In this document: positions 52,333 to 61,324 of the stretch, piece by piece
How the letters are laid out: each line of letters opens with the position of its first letter
How positions within the stretch are numbered: position 1 is the stretch's first letter
Assembly (NCBI GenBank): GCA_017651185.1
Contig: JAGCDJ010000025.1
Coordinates: 186,001 to 250,000, forward strand
Direction: 5' to 3'
Origin: Bacteroidales bacterium
GTDB lineage: Bacteria > Bacteroidota > Bacteroidia > Bacteroidales > ML635J-15
DNA length: 64,000 nucleotides
Made by a program: the position numbers and the translations under genes
Notes under the pieces: model-generated
The model's database searches: none
What the model was told of the DNA's origin: nothing
The model's input: the letters and a program-made list of their open reading frames with translations, nothing else

Positions 52333-52365
52333 AAAAGAGCGGTGCGAAAGTTGCCGCTCTTTTTT
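52333..52365 (+). terminator. pruA terminator
   Basis: AAAAGAGCGG / CCGCTCTTTT stem and T run. Confidence 0.88.
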
Positions 52366-52396
52366 ATGGCATGAAAGTTGTTTTGAAAAATATTGC

Positions 52397-52404
52397 TACT
52401 TTTG
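52397..52404 (+). promoter_or_regulatory. -7 box for the 52434 gene
   Basis: TACTTTTG, 29 bases before the ATG. Confidence 0.5.
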
Positions 52405-52433
52405 CAATTCAAATTAATTAAAAAAATATAGAA

Positions 52434-53123
52434 ATGAAGAGAATACTTACAATTGCATTATGCATAATGCTTTCAGTGATTGCAGTCAGCGCATTCGGAC
52501 AAAAACCGACCAAGAAACCGAAACAAGTAAATTCAGTTTCACAAATTAGTCAGTCGCAATTTGTTAAACCATCAAGTTCAAATAATAACAGCAACGTTGA
52601 GGCATGCTGGAAGATTACTGGCAAAAACGGTGATATTGAATTTAGATGGGATACCGAAGCCAAAGTAACGCAGTGGATTAATGAAATGCAGTCTCAGCAC
52701 AATGAAATATATTCCTACGAGAGGTGCAATCATCAGACAATTGAAGCATGCGATGCTAACAACGAAAAAGTGCAGCCAAAGAAATGCTGGACTATAACTG
52801 GCACAAAGAATGGACAGTCAACCGAAATGTACCTTTGGTCGACCGAAACGGTTGCAAGGCGCAAAGTTGCATCGTTGCAGGGGCAGGGTTACCAGAATGC
52901 AAAATACGTCGAAACTCCAGCAAACGATGAAAAGTCGTGTAATGCGGCTTCATCTTCCTCGTCAAACGAACCTGCATGCTGGATGATAAAGATTGGCAAT
53001 ACAGTTACCTATTTGTGGGGATACGAATCCGAAGCGCAAACTATGGTGAACAATGCTCGTAATTCTGGGCAGACTGCATCATACGAGAGATCTGTCAAGG
53101 ATAAGGCAGACTGCATAAAATAA
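52434..53123 (+). CDS. Secreted protein with three CW..YLW repeats
   Basis: 229 residues. Signal peptide ends at SAFGQ. Three ~45-residue repeats are visible: ACWKITGKNGDIEFRWDTE... (from ~55), KCWTITGTKNGQSTEMYLWSTE... (~118) and ACWMIKIGNTVTYLWGYES... (~180). Each has CW, a hydrophobic strand, a (Y/R)(L)W motif, then a helix ending in Y and often a Cys. The pattern suggests a small disulfide-stabilised alpha/beta repeat. I recognise no named family. The repeats are separated by Ser/Asn/Lys linkers. A terminator follows. Confidence 0.7.
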   Translation: MKRILTIALCIMLSVIAVSAFGQKPTKKPKQVNSVSQISQSQFVKPSSSNNNSNVEACWKITGKNGDIEFRWDTEAKVTQWINEMQSQHNEIYSYERCNHQTIEACDANNEKVQPKKCWTITGTKNGQSTEMYLWSTETVARRKVASLQGQGYQNAKYVETPANDEKSCNAASSSSSNEPACWMIKIGNTVTYLWGYESEAQTMVNNARNSGQTASYERSVKDKADCIK

Positions 53124-53130
53124 AAACATT

Positions 53131-53155
53131 AAAGGTGGTGAAAACCACCTTTTTT
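53131..53155 (+). terminator. Terminator of the CW-repeat protein
   Basis: AAAGGTGGT-GAAA-ACCACCTTT with a T run. Confidence 0.88.
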
Positions 53156-53169
53156 CATTTTGATTAGAG

Positions 53170-54213
53170 ATGGAATCAGGTCTTAGGGATATTCGCGAGT
53201 TGTCGAGATCGGAACTCGAAGCGTTTCTTGTCGGTGTTGGTGAGAAAAAGTTCCGTGCGGCTCAGGTTTACGAGTGGATATGGAAGAAAGGTGCCTGCAG
53301 TTTCGACGAGATGAGCAACATTTCGAAGTCGTTGCGCGACATTTTGTCCGAAAACTTCCGTTTCTGCAACGTTACGTGCGTGTATACAGTAGCATCGGTC
53401 GATGGAACGCGCAAGTTTCTGTTCGAGACCTGCGACGGTTGTCGGTTCGAGGGGGTGCTTATTCCTGGCGATGGCAGGGTGACGGCTTGCATATCTACAC
53501 AGATCGGCTGCCAGATGGGATGCGCATTCTGCGCTACCGGACAGTTAGGGTTCAAGCGGAACCTCACCTCGGGCGAAATATTCCATCAGGTGTTTTCGCT
53601 GAACGGACTTTCGAATGAAATTTTTGGCATGCCGTTGTCGAATATCGTCATTATGGGCATGGGCGAACCGCTTATGAACTACGACAATACGCTTATGGCA
53701 ATCAATATGGTGAGTTCGGAGCAGTCGATGGGTATGTCGCCGCAGCGTATAACTATGTCGACTTGCGGAATTGCACCGCAGATACGGCGCCTTGCCGATG
53801 ATGGTGTCCGTTTCAATCTTTCCATCTCGTTGCATTCGGCAATCGATGCCAAGCGCAACGAAATCATGCCAATAAACCGCAAGTATCCGCTTTCGGAGCT
53901 GTCAGGAGCAATAAAATATTTCCATGCAAAGACAGGAAGCAGGGTTACGTACGAGTATCTGATGCTTGGAGGTGTCAACGATGGATTTGACGATGCCCGC
54001 GCCTTGACGGAATTCACGAAAATTTCGCCATGCAAGATTAACATAATCGAGTACAATCCGCATCCCGACGACACTTTTCGCCGTTCAGGAAGCGATGCAA
54101 TGGAAAAATTTATAAGTCATATTGAGAGTTGTAATATTGTTGTAACTGTAAGAAAATCAAAGGGTAGTGACATTGCAGCGGCATGTGGTCAGCTTGCTAA
54201 TATGAAAAAATAG
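53170..54213 (+). CDS. rlmN: 23S rRNA (adenine(2503)-C(2))-methyltransferase RlmN
   Basis: 347 residues. The radical SAM motif is in QMGCAFCATGQLGF (CxxxCxxC around residue 117-124), with GMGEPLMNYDN and the resolving Cys in the C-terminal ACGQL region. It methylates A2503 of 23S rRNA and A37 of some tRNAs. Start ATG 53170 gives the standard length. Confidence 0.97.
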   Translation: MESGLRDIRELSRSELEAFLVGVGEKKFRAAQVYEWIWKKGACSFDEMSNISKSLRDILSENFRFCNVTCVYTVASVDGTRKFLFETCDGCRFEGVLIPGDGRVTACISTQIGCQMGCAFCATGQLGFKRNLTSGEIFHQVFSLNGLSNEIFGMPLSNIVIMGMGEPLMNYDNTLMAINMVSSEQSMGMSPQRITMSTCGIAPQIRRLADDGVRFNLSISLHSAIDAKRNEIMPINRKYPLSELSGAIKYFHAKTGSRVTYEYLMLGGVNDGFDDARALTEFTKISPCKINIIEYNPHPDDTFRRSGSDAMEKFISHIESCNIVVTVRKSKGSDIAAACGQLANMKK

Positions 54214-54274
54214 TTTTTCGCTTTCCAAAAAAACATATATCTTCGCAACTTATTTACGTAAATAACTTTTTGAG

Positions 54275-55849
54275 ATGAAGAAAATATTTTTGTTTGTTCT
54301 AACGGTGTGCTTGTGCGTTGCAGTGAATGCACAGCAGAAACCGACAGCCAACTTCGGGTACGACAAGGACATAACTCTTGACGAAGGAAACGACTACGTA
54401 AGGATGATTGGTGGCGACTCCGACGGATTTTTTGCCATTAGGATGGACGCCGAGGACAAGTTGTGGCTCGAATATTTCAATGCCGCATCGCTTGTAAGGG
54501 AAACATCGGCGCAGATAATTCTTCCAGTTGTTGATGGAAACCAGACCGAATATGTAGAATCGTTCTACGTTGACGGACAGGTAGTTCTGTTTACGCAGGT
54601 AGAAGACTTCCTGAAGAAGGAAAAACTTTTGTACATACAGGAACTTGGTCGCAGCGGACAGGTAATGGGCGAACCTCGAGTAATCGGTAAGCTTACTAAC
54701 CAGAATATGTCGGCTGACTTCAACGTGTGCATGACTCCAAACGGACAGAACATGTTCGTATGGTACAACCGTCCGTTCCAGACCTACAACGAGGAACCGT
54801 TCTATTTCAAGATGTACAACTCGAACCTCAGGGAAGTGTACAACAAGCAGGTTAAACTTCCGCTTGTAGGACAGGCATTTGCTATCGACCAAATCAAGAT
54901 AACGAACAACGGAAGCGTTTATATGCTCGCTCGCATTAGTCCTACCGAGGCACAGCTCCAGAAGATGAAAATCATAACTTACGACTACAAGCTTTTGGTT
55001 TTCAATCCAGCTATGGACGATGTAGCTACTTTCGATGTTAAGGACAAGAAACTCGTCCTAGTTGATGCAATCTTCGGAATCGACGACAACGACAACGTTG
55101 ACGTTTACGGTTTCCTGGTACCAAAGGGCAAGACCTCATATCAGGCAATCTACCACCAGAAGTTCGACGTTAAGGAGAAGAAGGCAATCAACGCAAAAGA
55201 TTCGAAGAAGGCAGTTTATACTTTCCAAAAGACAGAAGTTCCTGCATTCAATGCCGAAAGGTTGAGCAGGATTATGGACCAGAAGTACGACTATCAGTTG
55301 CTCAATGTGCTTTATCTTACCGACGGCGGTTCGGTTGTAGTTGCCGAGCACAAGAACTATTGGAAGGATTCAATTTTCGACCCGCAGACTAGGGAAACCA
55401 TCTTCAACGAATATTATCGCTTCAACGATGTGCTTGTTGCATACACCAGTCCTCTTAATAATATGGAGTGGATGGTTAGAATCCCGAAGAGCCAGTACAG
55501 TTGGAACGACTACGGAAAGTATTCGTCGGTTGCAACCTACGCAATAGGCGAGAAGGTGTTCCTTTTCTACAACGACAATGCTAAGAACCTCACCAACTTG
55601 GAGGCAGGCGAGTCGAAGGCAAACCTCAATGGTGACAAGTATAAGGAAGCAACTTCGCCAGACCGCAACGGATTTGCAATGGCGGTTTCCATTTTCTCCG
55701 ACGGTGCTGTTTCGGGAATGGCATTGTTCCCAAAGAGCAACAAGAAGAGCAAGATTATACCTGAACTATTCCAGGAGTACAACGGAACTCACTACATGTT
55801 CACCCGCAACGGAAAGAAGTGCAAGTTCGCAATGTTCAATCCGGAATAG
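54275..55849 (+). CDS. Conserved secreted protein, probable beta-propeller
   Basis: 524 residues. Signal peptide 1-19 (VAVNAQ). The body is beta-rich with repeated blocks such as YVRMIGGDSDGFFAIRMDAEDKLWLEYF and TNNGSVYMLARIS, separated by ~50 residues, as in propeller blades. No sorting domain or catalytic motif recognised. Codon usage is the strong C-ending type, so it may be abundant. Monocistronic, with a terminator. Confidence 0.7.
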   Translation: MKKIFLFVLTVCLCVAVNAQQKPTANFGYDKDITLDEGNDYVRMIGGDSDGFFAIRMDAEDKLWLEYFNAASLVRETSAQIILPVVDGNQTEYVESFYVDGQVVLFTQVEDFLKKEKLLYIQELGRSGQVMGEPRVIGKLTNQNMSADFNVCMTPNGQNMFVWYNRPFQTYNEEPFYFKMYNSNLREVYNKQVKLPLVGQAFAIDQIKITNNGSVYMLARISPTEAQLQKMKIITYDYKLLVFNPAMDDVATFDVKDKKLVLVDAIFGIDDNDNVDVYGFLVPKGKTSYQAIYHQKFDVKEKKAINAKDSKKAVYTFQKTEVPAFNAERLSRIMDQKYDYQLLNVLYLTDGGSVVVAEHKNYWKDSIFDPQTRETIFNEYYRFNDVLVAYTSPLNNMEWMVRIPKSQYSWNDYGKYSSVATYAIGEKVFLFYNDNAKNLTNLEAGESKANLNGDKYKEATSPDRNGFAMAVSIFSDGAVSGMALFPKSNKKSKIIPELFQEYNGTHYMFTRNGKKCKFAMFNPE

Positions 55850-55873
55850 AATCGTTTCATGATATTATAGAGG

Positions 55874-55900
55874 AAGGGCGGCGAAAAGTCGCCCTTTTTT
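55874..55900 (+). terminator. Terminator
   Basis: AAGGGCGG / CGCCCTT stem and T run. Confidence 0.85.
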
Positions 55901-55930
55901 GTTATTCATTGCTAATAATTAGAAAAATCA

Positions 55931-55938
55931 TATCTTTG
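55931..55938 (+). promoter_or_regulatory. -7 box for the antitoxin-like gene
   Basis: TATCTTTG, 16 bases before the ATG at 55955. Confidence 0.5.
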
Positions 55939-55954
55939 CAAAAAAAAGTATCCT

Positions 55955-56230
55955 ATGAAACCTACAGATATAGCACCTGAAAATATTGCTGATAGAATAT
56001 ATCAAAGTTATGAGTTTGGCAAATTGGCATCCGATGTAAAGAAATGTCTTGCTATAAAATTGTTGGTTGCGATTGAAGAACGTTCCACCGGTGATGGTAA
56101 AAATGGTTTGGCATGGCTTGATAATTTAAGCGGAGCATGGGTGGATGATGGGCTTTCGGCCGACGCGGAAGCGGATTTAATTAGAGGAGCAAGAAAAAAC
56201 AATGTTGCAAGATTAGCGGAGGATTTATGA
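55955..56230 (+). CDS. Antitoxin-like protein
   Basis: 91 residues, soluble. It has a Lys/Arg helix (VKKCLAIKLLVAIEERSTGD) and an acidic C-terminus (ADAEADLIRGARKNNVARLAEDL), like type II antitoxins. Its stop overlaps the start of the next frame (ATGA), the usual antitoxin-toxin coupling. The partner toxin reading frame is broken, so this may now be an orphan. Confidence 0.6.
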   Translation: MKPTDIAPENIADRIYQSYEFGKLASDVKKCLAIKLLVAIEERSTGDGKNGLAWLDNLSGAWVDDGLSADAEADLIRGARKNNVARLAEDL

Positions 56231-56617
56231 ACGAAATCAAATATATGCATATTTCTGCTGAAGCGAAAATTTGGAATAGAAGAACATATAAACAAGGTTG
56301 GACAGGAGCGGTGTTGTATTTCTGTGGTTACCTTGGCTGAATTGTACTATGGTGCAGTCAAAAGTGATAGAGCGGAAGAGAGGATGCGAGATGTGGATTT
56401 GATTTCCAGTAATTTTCTAGTGTTACCTATAGATAATGTAATCGAAACATACGGAAAAAATAAGGCATATCTTGAAAGGTCAGGAATGTCAATTGATGAT
56501 TTTGATTTGTTGATAGGTTCTACCGCTACAAATTATGACCTTGTCATGGTTACCGAAAACACAAAGCATTTTGAAAGGATTCCTAATATTAAATTGGAAA
56601 ACTGGGTTGTGAGATAA
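56227..56617 (+). pseudogene. VapC-type PIN toxin remnant, frameshifted
   Basis: The C-terminal two thirds of a PIN domain reads VTLAELYYGAVKSD...SIDDFDLLIGSTATNYDLVMVTENTKHFERI, with the conserved acidic residues of VapC. The 5' end is out of frame: an N-terminal stretch reads NICIFLLKRKFGIEEHINKVGQ in a different frame from the ATG at 56227, and the first catalytic Asp (usually LLDTNI) is gone, with S-N-I where D-T-N-I is expected. Inactive as read. Confidence 0.75.
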
Positions 56618-56800
56618 TAATGCATGAATGTAAAATAGTTTTACGACTATAGTGTTTGAATACAAATAACGAATATAAATGAGATTCGCTGCGCGAGAAC
56701 GGAGAAGCCGCAGAAACCTTCTAGCCACATCTTTTGTATATTATTTTTCACTATGGATATAATCGGCAATTACGAAAACTACCGACAACAAGATAGTGTA

Positions 56801-56808
56801 TATATTTG
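56801..56808 (+). promoter_or_regulatory. -7 box for the 56843 surface protein
   Basis: TATATTTG, 34 bases before the ATG. Confidence 0.55.
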
Positions 56809-56842
56809 CAGTTTATTTTATTGAATTTGAGTTTTAAATATC

Positions 56843-59800
56843 ATGTATATGAAGACAACATATATGACAAGTGGTGCTTTTGGCGCAAAATCGCTGATGA
56901 TGAAGATGATGTTGGTGGTGGGGATGATGATAGTTGGATTGGGAGTAAGAGGTGCAGATGAAACAGTAATTTGGACAGCAACTTCTGGTGCATTAGGTTC
57001 TAGTGCTCCTGGGTCTGGTACAATATCAACAGGTAGTTTTACATGGAATTACACAAGAACATTAAAATCAGGAGTTACATATACTGGGTGGTCTTCTAAT
57101 TGTATTCAATTGGGGAAAAATGGAGGAGTAGAAAATATTACATTTTCAACCAACAATATTCCTGGAACAATAAAATCTGTTTCGGTAGAATGTGCAAGTT
57201 ATCAAGGAAAACATAATGTATCTATTACAGTAGGTGGCTCAACATATCTCGCTTCTACGGCAACATCATCATGGACTACAGTGGGGACAAAGACAGGGAC
57301 AGGAACATCTTCTGGAGAAATAGTAATTTCGTTTACGGGAGGAACAAGAGCTTTGTATATAAAATCCATAACGGTAGTGTATGCCGTGGCCCCTTCATAC
57401 ACAATTACAGCCCAATCAAATAACAATTCATTGGGAACAGTTTCTTTGTCTGGCACAACTATTACGGCAACGCCTAATGATTGTGTCGAATATGCTTCTC
57501 CTGCATATTCTATTACATCAGGAAGAGCATCGGTAACACAGTCAGGAAATAGTTTTACTGTAACACCATCAAGCGACTGTACTGTTAGGATAAATTTTGC
57601 AGAAAGAGAAACTTACAATGTTACATGGAATGTGAACGGTTCCATTACATCGGAATCATATTGTGAAGGAACAATAATTCCCGTTGGTGATGTTCCTGTA
57701 CCAACTTCAAGTAATTGCGACGGTTCAAAAGTTTTTGTAGGTTGGACAACACATTCAGATTATTATAATTTTTCCACTGCTCCTGATGATTTGAGTACAA
57801 ACTTAAGTGTTGCAGTAACGTCCGATGTTACGTACTATGCCGTATTTGCTGTAAGGGATATTGCAGGATATGAAGAATCTCTTATTCAGACATTACAATA
57901 CGATACATGGTCATATAGTGGGAGTACTACAGATAAAAGTACATATAGAATGTTTCATACAGGTTCATACATACAATCCGATGAATTTGATCTAAGTAAA
58001 CTTTCAAAGGTGATTGTTTATGGTGGTACATTTGGTGGAGCGCAGTATAATAGTTTAACTATTGGTGACGGAACAAATACATGGAAAGATGTTACAGTAA
58101 CTGGAAATAGTCAGACTGGTGAAAATATATATACAGATGGTACGACTTTATCAGGAACTGGCAGGCTGAGGATTACTTCAAATTCAGGTACAGATTCAGA
58201 TCATGGCGTTCGTATTTCTAAGGTAATGATATATGCAATGGCACCAGTGTATGCTTATACAAATTATACTACTGATTGTTCGCATTCTGATAAGTTCTCT
58301 GTTATTTATGATGCGAATGGAGCAGAAGGAGATGTACCAGAAGATGATAATGAATACGATTTGGGGGATAACGCAACCGTTCTGGTTCCTGAAAATTTAA
58401 GCATGGAAGGGTTCTTCTTTGATAGATGGAATACAGCTGCCGATGGTAGTGGAACAAATTATAGAATAGGCGATGAAATAGAGGTTAATGCCAATGTAAG
58501 GTTATATGCTATGTGGGGTGCAACGATATTATGGTTGGCAAACGGATTGGTATTGGCAGATTATAATTATAGTCCTAATGAATATATTGAAGATAATGGT
58601 CCACAAGATGCTGAAGCAGAAGAATATGCTTGTACAGGAAAACATTTTGTAGGCTGGGCAGAATCGCAATTTGAAGAACAGAACGATAGACCGGCAATGA
58701 TGACAAGAGAGCAGATTGCCAATTTAAGAGTTACGGGTGGAAAAATTTACTATGCAGTATATGCCGATGTAAATCCTAATGATGCACCTTTGAATACAAT
58801 TCTATGGTCTGAAACATGGGATGGAGGTACATCAGGAACGACTCCAAGTGGATATGCTCAGGAAGGAACTTCTGTTTATAATGACGAATCATTATCATAT
58901 AGTCAAAGTGGCTCTCCATATATACGAGATGGTGTTGATGATCATTATGCTGGAGGAACTGTTCCTGAACTTTTGGTTCCAAATGCTGGAGCATGGATTA
59001 TATCTAATATTCCAACAGGTGGTGCTTACCAAATGTTATTTACATTCAAATCAAACCATGCAAATTTCAACTTAACAACAAGTACTGACAATGTTACCAT
59101 TTCTGGTTCTGAAAAGAGATGGACCGTAACAATATCTGGTAATGTTACAAATTTCAATTTGACTCTTACGAATACCAGCAGTAATAATGTCCGTATTGAT
59201 GATGTAGAATTGAAGATAATTCAAATTAGCGCAACTGCAGATAACTACACCACTTTCTGCCCCTGTGCATACGAAATCGATGGAATTTCCGACAATGCAT
59301 TGGTTTGGGCAGGCAAAAATGCCAATGCAGATTGGAACTCCACAATTAACTGGACACGTTACTATGGAGGCGGTTATCACCTTGCAACAGATGTTCCGAC
59401 CAGTTCCAGTCAAGTGTATATCATCGAAGAAGGAAGATGTGGAATCACAGCACTTCCGCATATAACTAGAGATGAATCTTGTAGCAACCTTACCATGGTC
59501 AACGGTCTAAACCTTGAAATCGCCGAAAACCACACCCTTACCATCAATGGCGCAGCAACCTTTACCAGCGGTATCATAAGCGGTAATGTTGTGTTCGGCA
59601 ATTCAGCATCTGCAACAGGCGCAAAACCAACTAGCCATGTAGATGGTAAAGTTACCAAGAACGGTAGTGCCGAAGGTTTCTCGTTCCCGACCGGCAGCAA
59701 CGGAAATCTTGGCAAGGTTGAGGTAACGGATGGTACGGCAACAAATGTTTCTGTGCAATATTTCAGCAATCCTGCAGGCTTCGGCACAAACGATTTGCCA

Positions 59801-60694
59801 CGTTGGTGGAATGCCGCCGACATGAGCGGCGAAAATCCGTTCAACCATGTATCGAATGTGGAATACTGGAAGATTTCGTCAACCGAAGCTATAACCGCAG
59901 ACTTTGTTGCAGAGGCTAGCACTGATATGCACTTCAACAGCGAAACAGCCGAAGAAGACAGAATTCCAACCAACATACAGATGGCGTTCTACGACAACAA
60001 CCGCTGGACAAATGTAGGAGGCACGGCTTATATTAGCGACAATACGCTTAGCATAACAGGTGTAACAATTCCAGCAAGCGCAACAAGAGGCATATCGGGC
60101 AACTACACCACATTCGGGTCAAAGTCGAAGAGCACAATCCTCCCAATCGAACTTGTGTCGTTCACTGCCGAGTGCAACGGCAACCGCGTAGTGCTCGAAT
60201 GGACTACCGCCACCGAGCGCAACAATAGCTACTTTGTAGTTGAACGTTCCGACGATGCGGTTTATTTCACCGAAATAGCACGCCTCGCAGGTGCCGGCAA
60301 CTCTATCGAGCCGCTCAGCTACACCTACACCGACTACAACGCCCACGGCGGCGACAACTACTACCGCCTCGTGCAGGTTGACTACGACGGCACTCGCACC
60401 GCTTCGGAGATTGTTTCGGCAACTTGCCATGCTGTCGATGGCGAACCCGAAGTGCTGGTATATCCGAATCCTTTCCTCGGCGACCTTATGCTCAATCTGG
60501 AAAACTTCGACGGCAGAAATGCAACCGTTGAAATATTCGACATGTTCGGCAGGATGTTGGCGCAGAAGAACATATCCAGCACTGGCAATAGTTACCAGAT
60601 GCTACTCAATCTCAACGACCTTCCTGCAGCAACCTACAATGTGCGTGTCAACACAGCCGACTTCGTCATCAACCGCAAGGTTGTGAAGAACTAG
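56843..60694 (+). CDS. Large T9SS surface protein with beta repeats and C-terminal sorting domain
   Basis: 1283 residues. Long N-terminal leader (1-38) with a Met-rich hydrophobic core ending VRGAD. The body is beta-rich: a jelly-roll-like first domain (~39-180), Listeria-Bacteroides (InlB) type repeats (PSYTITAQSNNNSLGTVSLSG; VIYDANGAEGDVPEDDNEYDLG...FFFDRWNTAADGSG), and a fibronectin-like ERNNSYFVVERSDDAVYFTE region, closing with a type A sorting domain (VYPNPFLGDLMLNLE, IFDMFGRML, AATYNVRVN). From about residue 794 (59225) the DNA switches from AT-rich codons to C-ending codons, so it looks like a chimera. Confidence 0.85.
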   Translation: MYMKTTYMTSGAFGAKSLMMKMMLVVGMMIVGLGVRGADETVIWTATSGALGSSAPGSGTISTGSFTWNYTRTLKSGVTYTGWSSNCIQLGKNGGVENITFSTNNIPGTIKSVSVECASYQGKHNVSITVGGSTYLASTATSSWTTVGTKTGTGTSSGEIVISFTGGTRALYIKSITVVYAVAPSYTITAQSNNNSLGTVSLSGTTITATPNDCVEYASPAYSITSGRASVTQSGNSFTVTPSSDCTVRINFAERETYNVTWNVNGSITSESYCEGTIIPVGDVPVPTSSNCDGSKVFVGWTTHSDYYNFSTAPDDLSTNLSVAVTSDVTYYAVFAVRDIAGYEESLIQTLQYDTWSYSGSTTDKSTYRMFHTGSYIQSDEFDLSKLSKVIVYGGTFGGAQYNSLTIGDGTNTWKDVTVTGNSQTGENIYTDGTTLSGTGRLRITSNSGTDSDHGVRISKVMIYAMAPVYAYTNYTTDCSHSDKFSVIYDANGAEGDVPEDDNEYDLGDNATVLVPENLSMEGFFFDRWNTAADGSGTNYRIGDEIEVNANVRLYAMWGATILWLANGLVLADYNYSPNEYIEDNGPQDAEAEEYACTGKHFVGWAESQFEEQNDRPAMMTREQIANLRVTGGKIYYAVYADVNPNDAPLNTILWSETWDGGTSGTTPSGYAQEGTSVYNDESLSYSQSGSPYIRDGVDDHYAGGTVPELLVPNAGAWIISNIPTGGAYQMLFTFKSNHANFNLTTSTDNVTISGSEKRWTVTISGNVTNFNLTLTNTSSNNVRIDDVELKIIQISATADNYTTFCPCAYEIDGISDNALVWAGKNANADWNSTINWTRYYGGGYHLATDVPTSSSQVYIIEEGRCGITALPHITRDESCSNLTMVNGLNLEIAENHTLTINGAATFTSGIISGNVVFGNSASATGAKPTSHVDGKVTKNGSAEGFSFPTGSNGNLGKVEVTDGTATNVSVQYFSNPAGFGTNDLPRWWNAADMSGENPFNHVSNVEYWKISSTEAITADFVAEASTDMHFNSETAEEDRIPTNIQMAFYDNNRWTNVGGTAYISDNTLSITGVTIPASATRGISGNYTTFGSKSKSTILPIELVSFTAECNGNRVVLEWTTATERNNSYFVVERSDDAVYFTEIARLAGAGNSIEPLSYTYTDYNAHGGDNYYRLVQVDYDGTRTASEIVSATCHAVDGEPEVLVYPNPFLGDLMLNLENFDGRNATVEIFDMFGRMLAQKNISSTGNSYQMLLNLNDLPAATYNVRVNTADFVINRKVVKN

Positions 60695-60716
60695 CAAAAA
60701 TGCGCACGACAAATAT

Positions 60717-60752
60717 AAAACCTCTGCGGTTCCTTACCGCGGAGGTTTTTTG
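60717..60752 (+). terminator. Terminator of the 1283-residue surface protein
   Basis: AAAACCTCTGCGG / CCGCGGAGGTTTT stem and T run. Confidence 0.88.
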
Positions 60753-60761
60753 TAGTATGTT

Positions 60762-60957
60762 CCTCCCTCAAGTCATGCAGAATTTATTTCAGCATCTGCT
60801 GCTATCCTTTTCCCTTCGTCCAATTATGTTTCACACTCCTTTTCAGATCCTGAAACAAGTTCAGGATGACAAAAAGGAGTGCCGTTTGTCCTCATTCTGC
60901 CACTAGATGTCGTGTTCCTCAAGTCATGCTGAATTTATTTCAGCATCTGTTGCTATC
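60762..60957. repeat. Pair of CTCAAGTCATGC...CAGCATCTG repeats with a REP-like palindrome between
   Basis: Two ~42-base copies (60762-60806 and 60916-60957) with hairpin GCTGAATTTATTTCAGC, and an ATCCTGAA...TTCAGGAT palindrome at 60847-60868. Confidence 0.7.
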
Positions 60958-61069
60958 AGAAACCTAGAAACGGCGCAGCCATTCAAACAGCGTAGCGTCA
61001 AACGGCGTAGCCATTCAAACGGGCGCAGCCATTCAAACAGCGTAGCGTCAAACGGTCGCAGCCCACAGA
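60958..61069. repeat. Dispersed AAACGGCGTAGCCATTC repeat patch, locus 4
   Basis: Five or more tandem units of AAACGG(C/G)GCAGCCATTC and AACAGCGTAGCGTC; the best example of the family also seen at 6604, 13907 and 50497. Confidence 0.75.
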
Positions 61070-61260
61070 ATCCTCACCAGACCGAATCTCTATCCTTTCC
61101 ATTCTTTTGAACCGTGCTTTTCGGCATTCGTCTACTTTAATGATTTGTTAATTGTATTAAAAAGTCATCATATAGTATATTTAATTGTTTATTATACTTA
61201 TTTGAAATATATATTTTATATAATATTTTAAATGATATGCATACTTTTAATAACAATTAC

Positions 61261-61268
61261 TAGTTTTG
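61261..61268 (+). promoter_or_regulatory. -7 box for the 61325 surface protein
   Basis: TAGTTTTG, 56 bases before the ATG. A small CCTGA-TAG-TCAGG hairpin (61307-61319) lies between. Confidence 0.45.
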
Positions 61269-61324
61269 CGACAACTTTAACTTTATGCAATAAAAATATT
61301 AAAAAACCTGATAGTCAGGAATTT

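Noticed and set aside
59072..60430. Minus-strand frames of 103 to 188 codons inside the 1283-residue surface protein
   Set aside because: Shadows of the plus-strand gene, whose sorting domain is certain.
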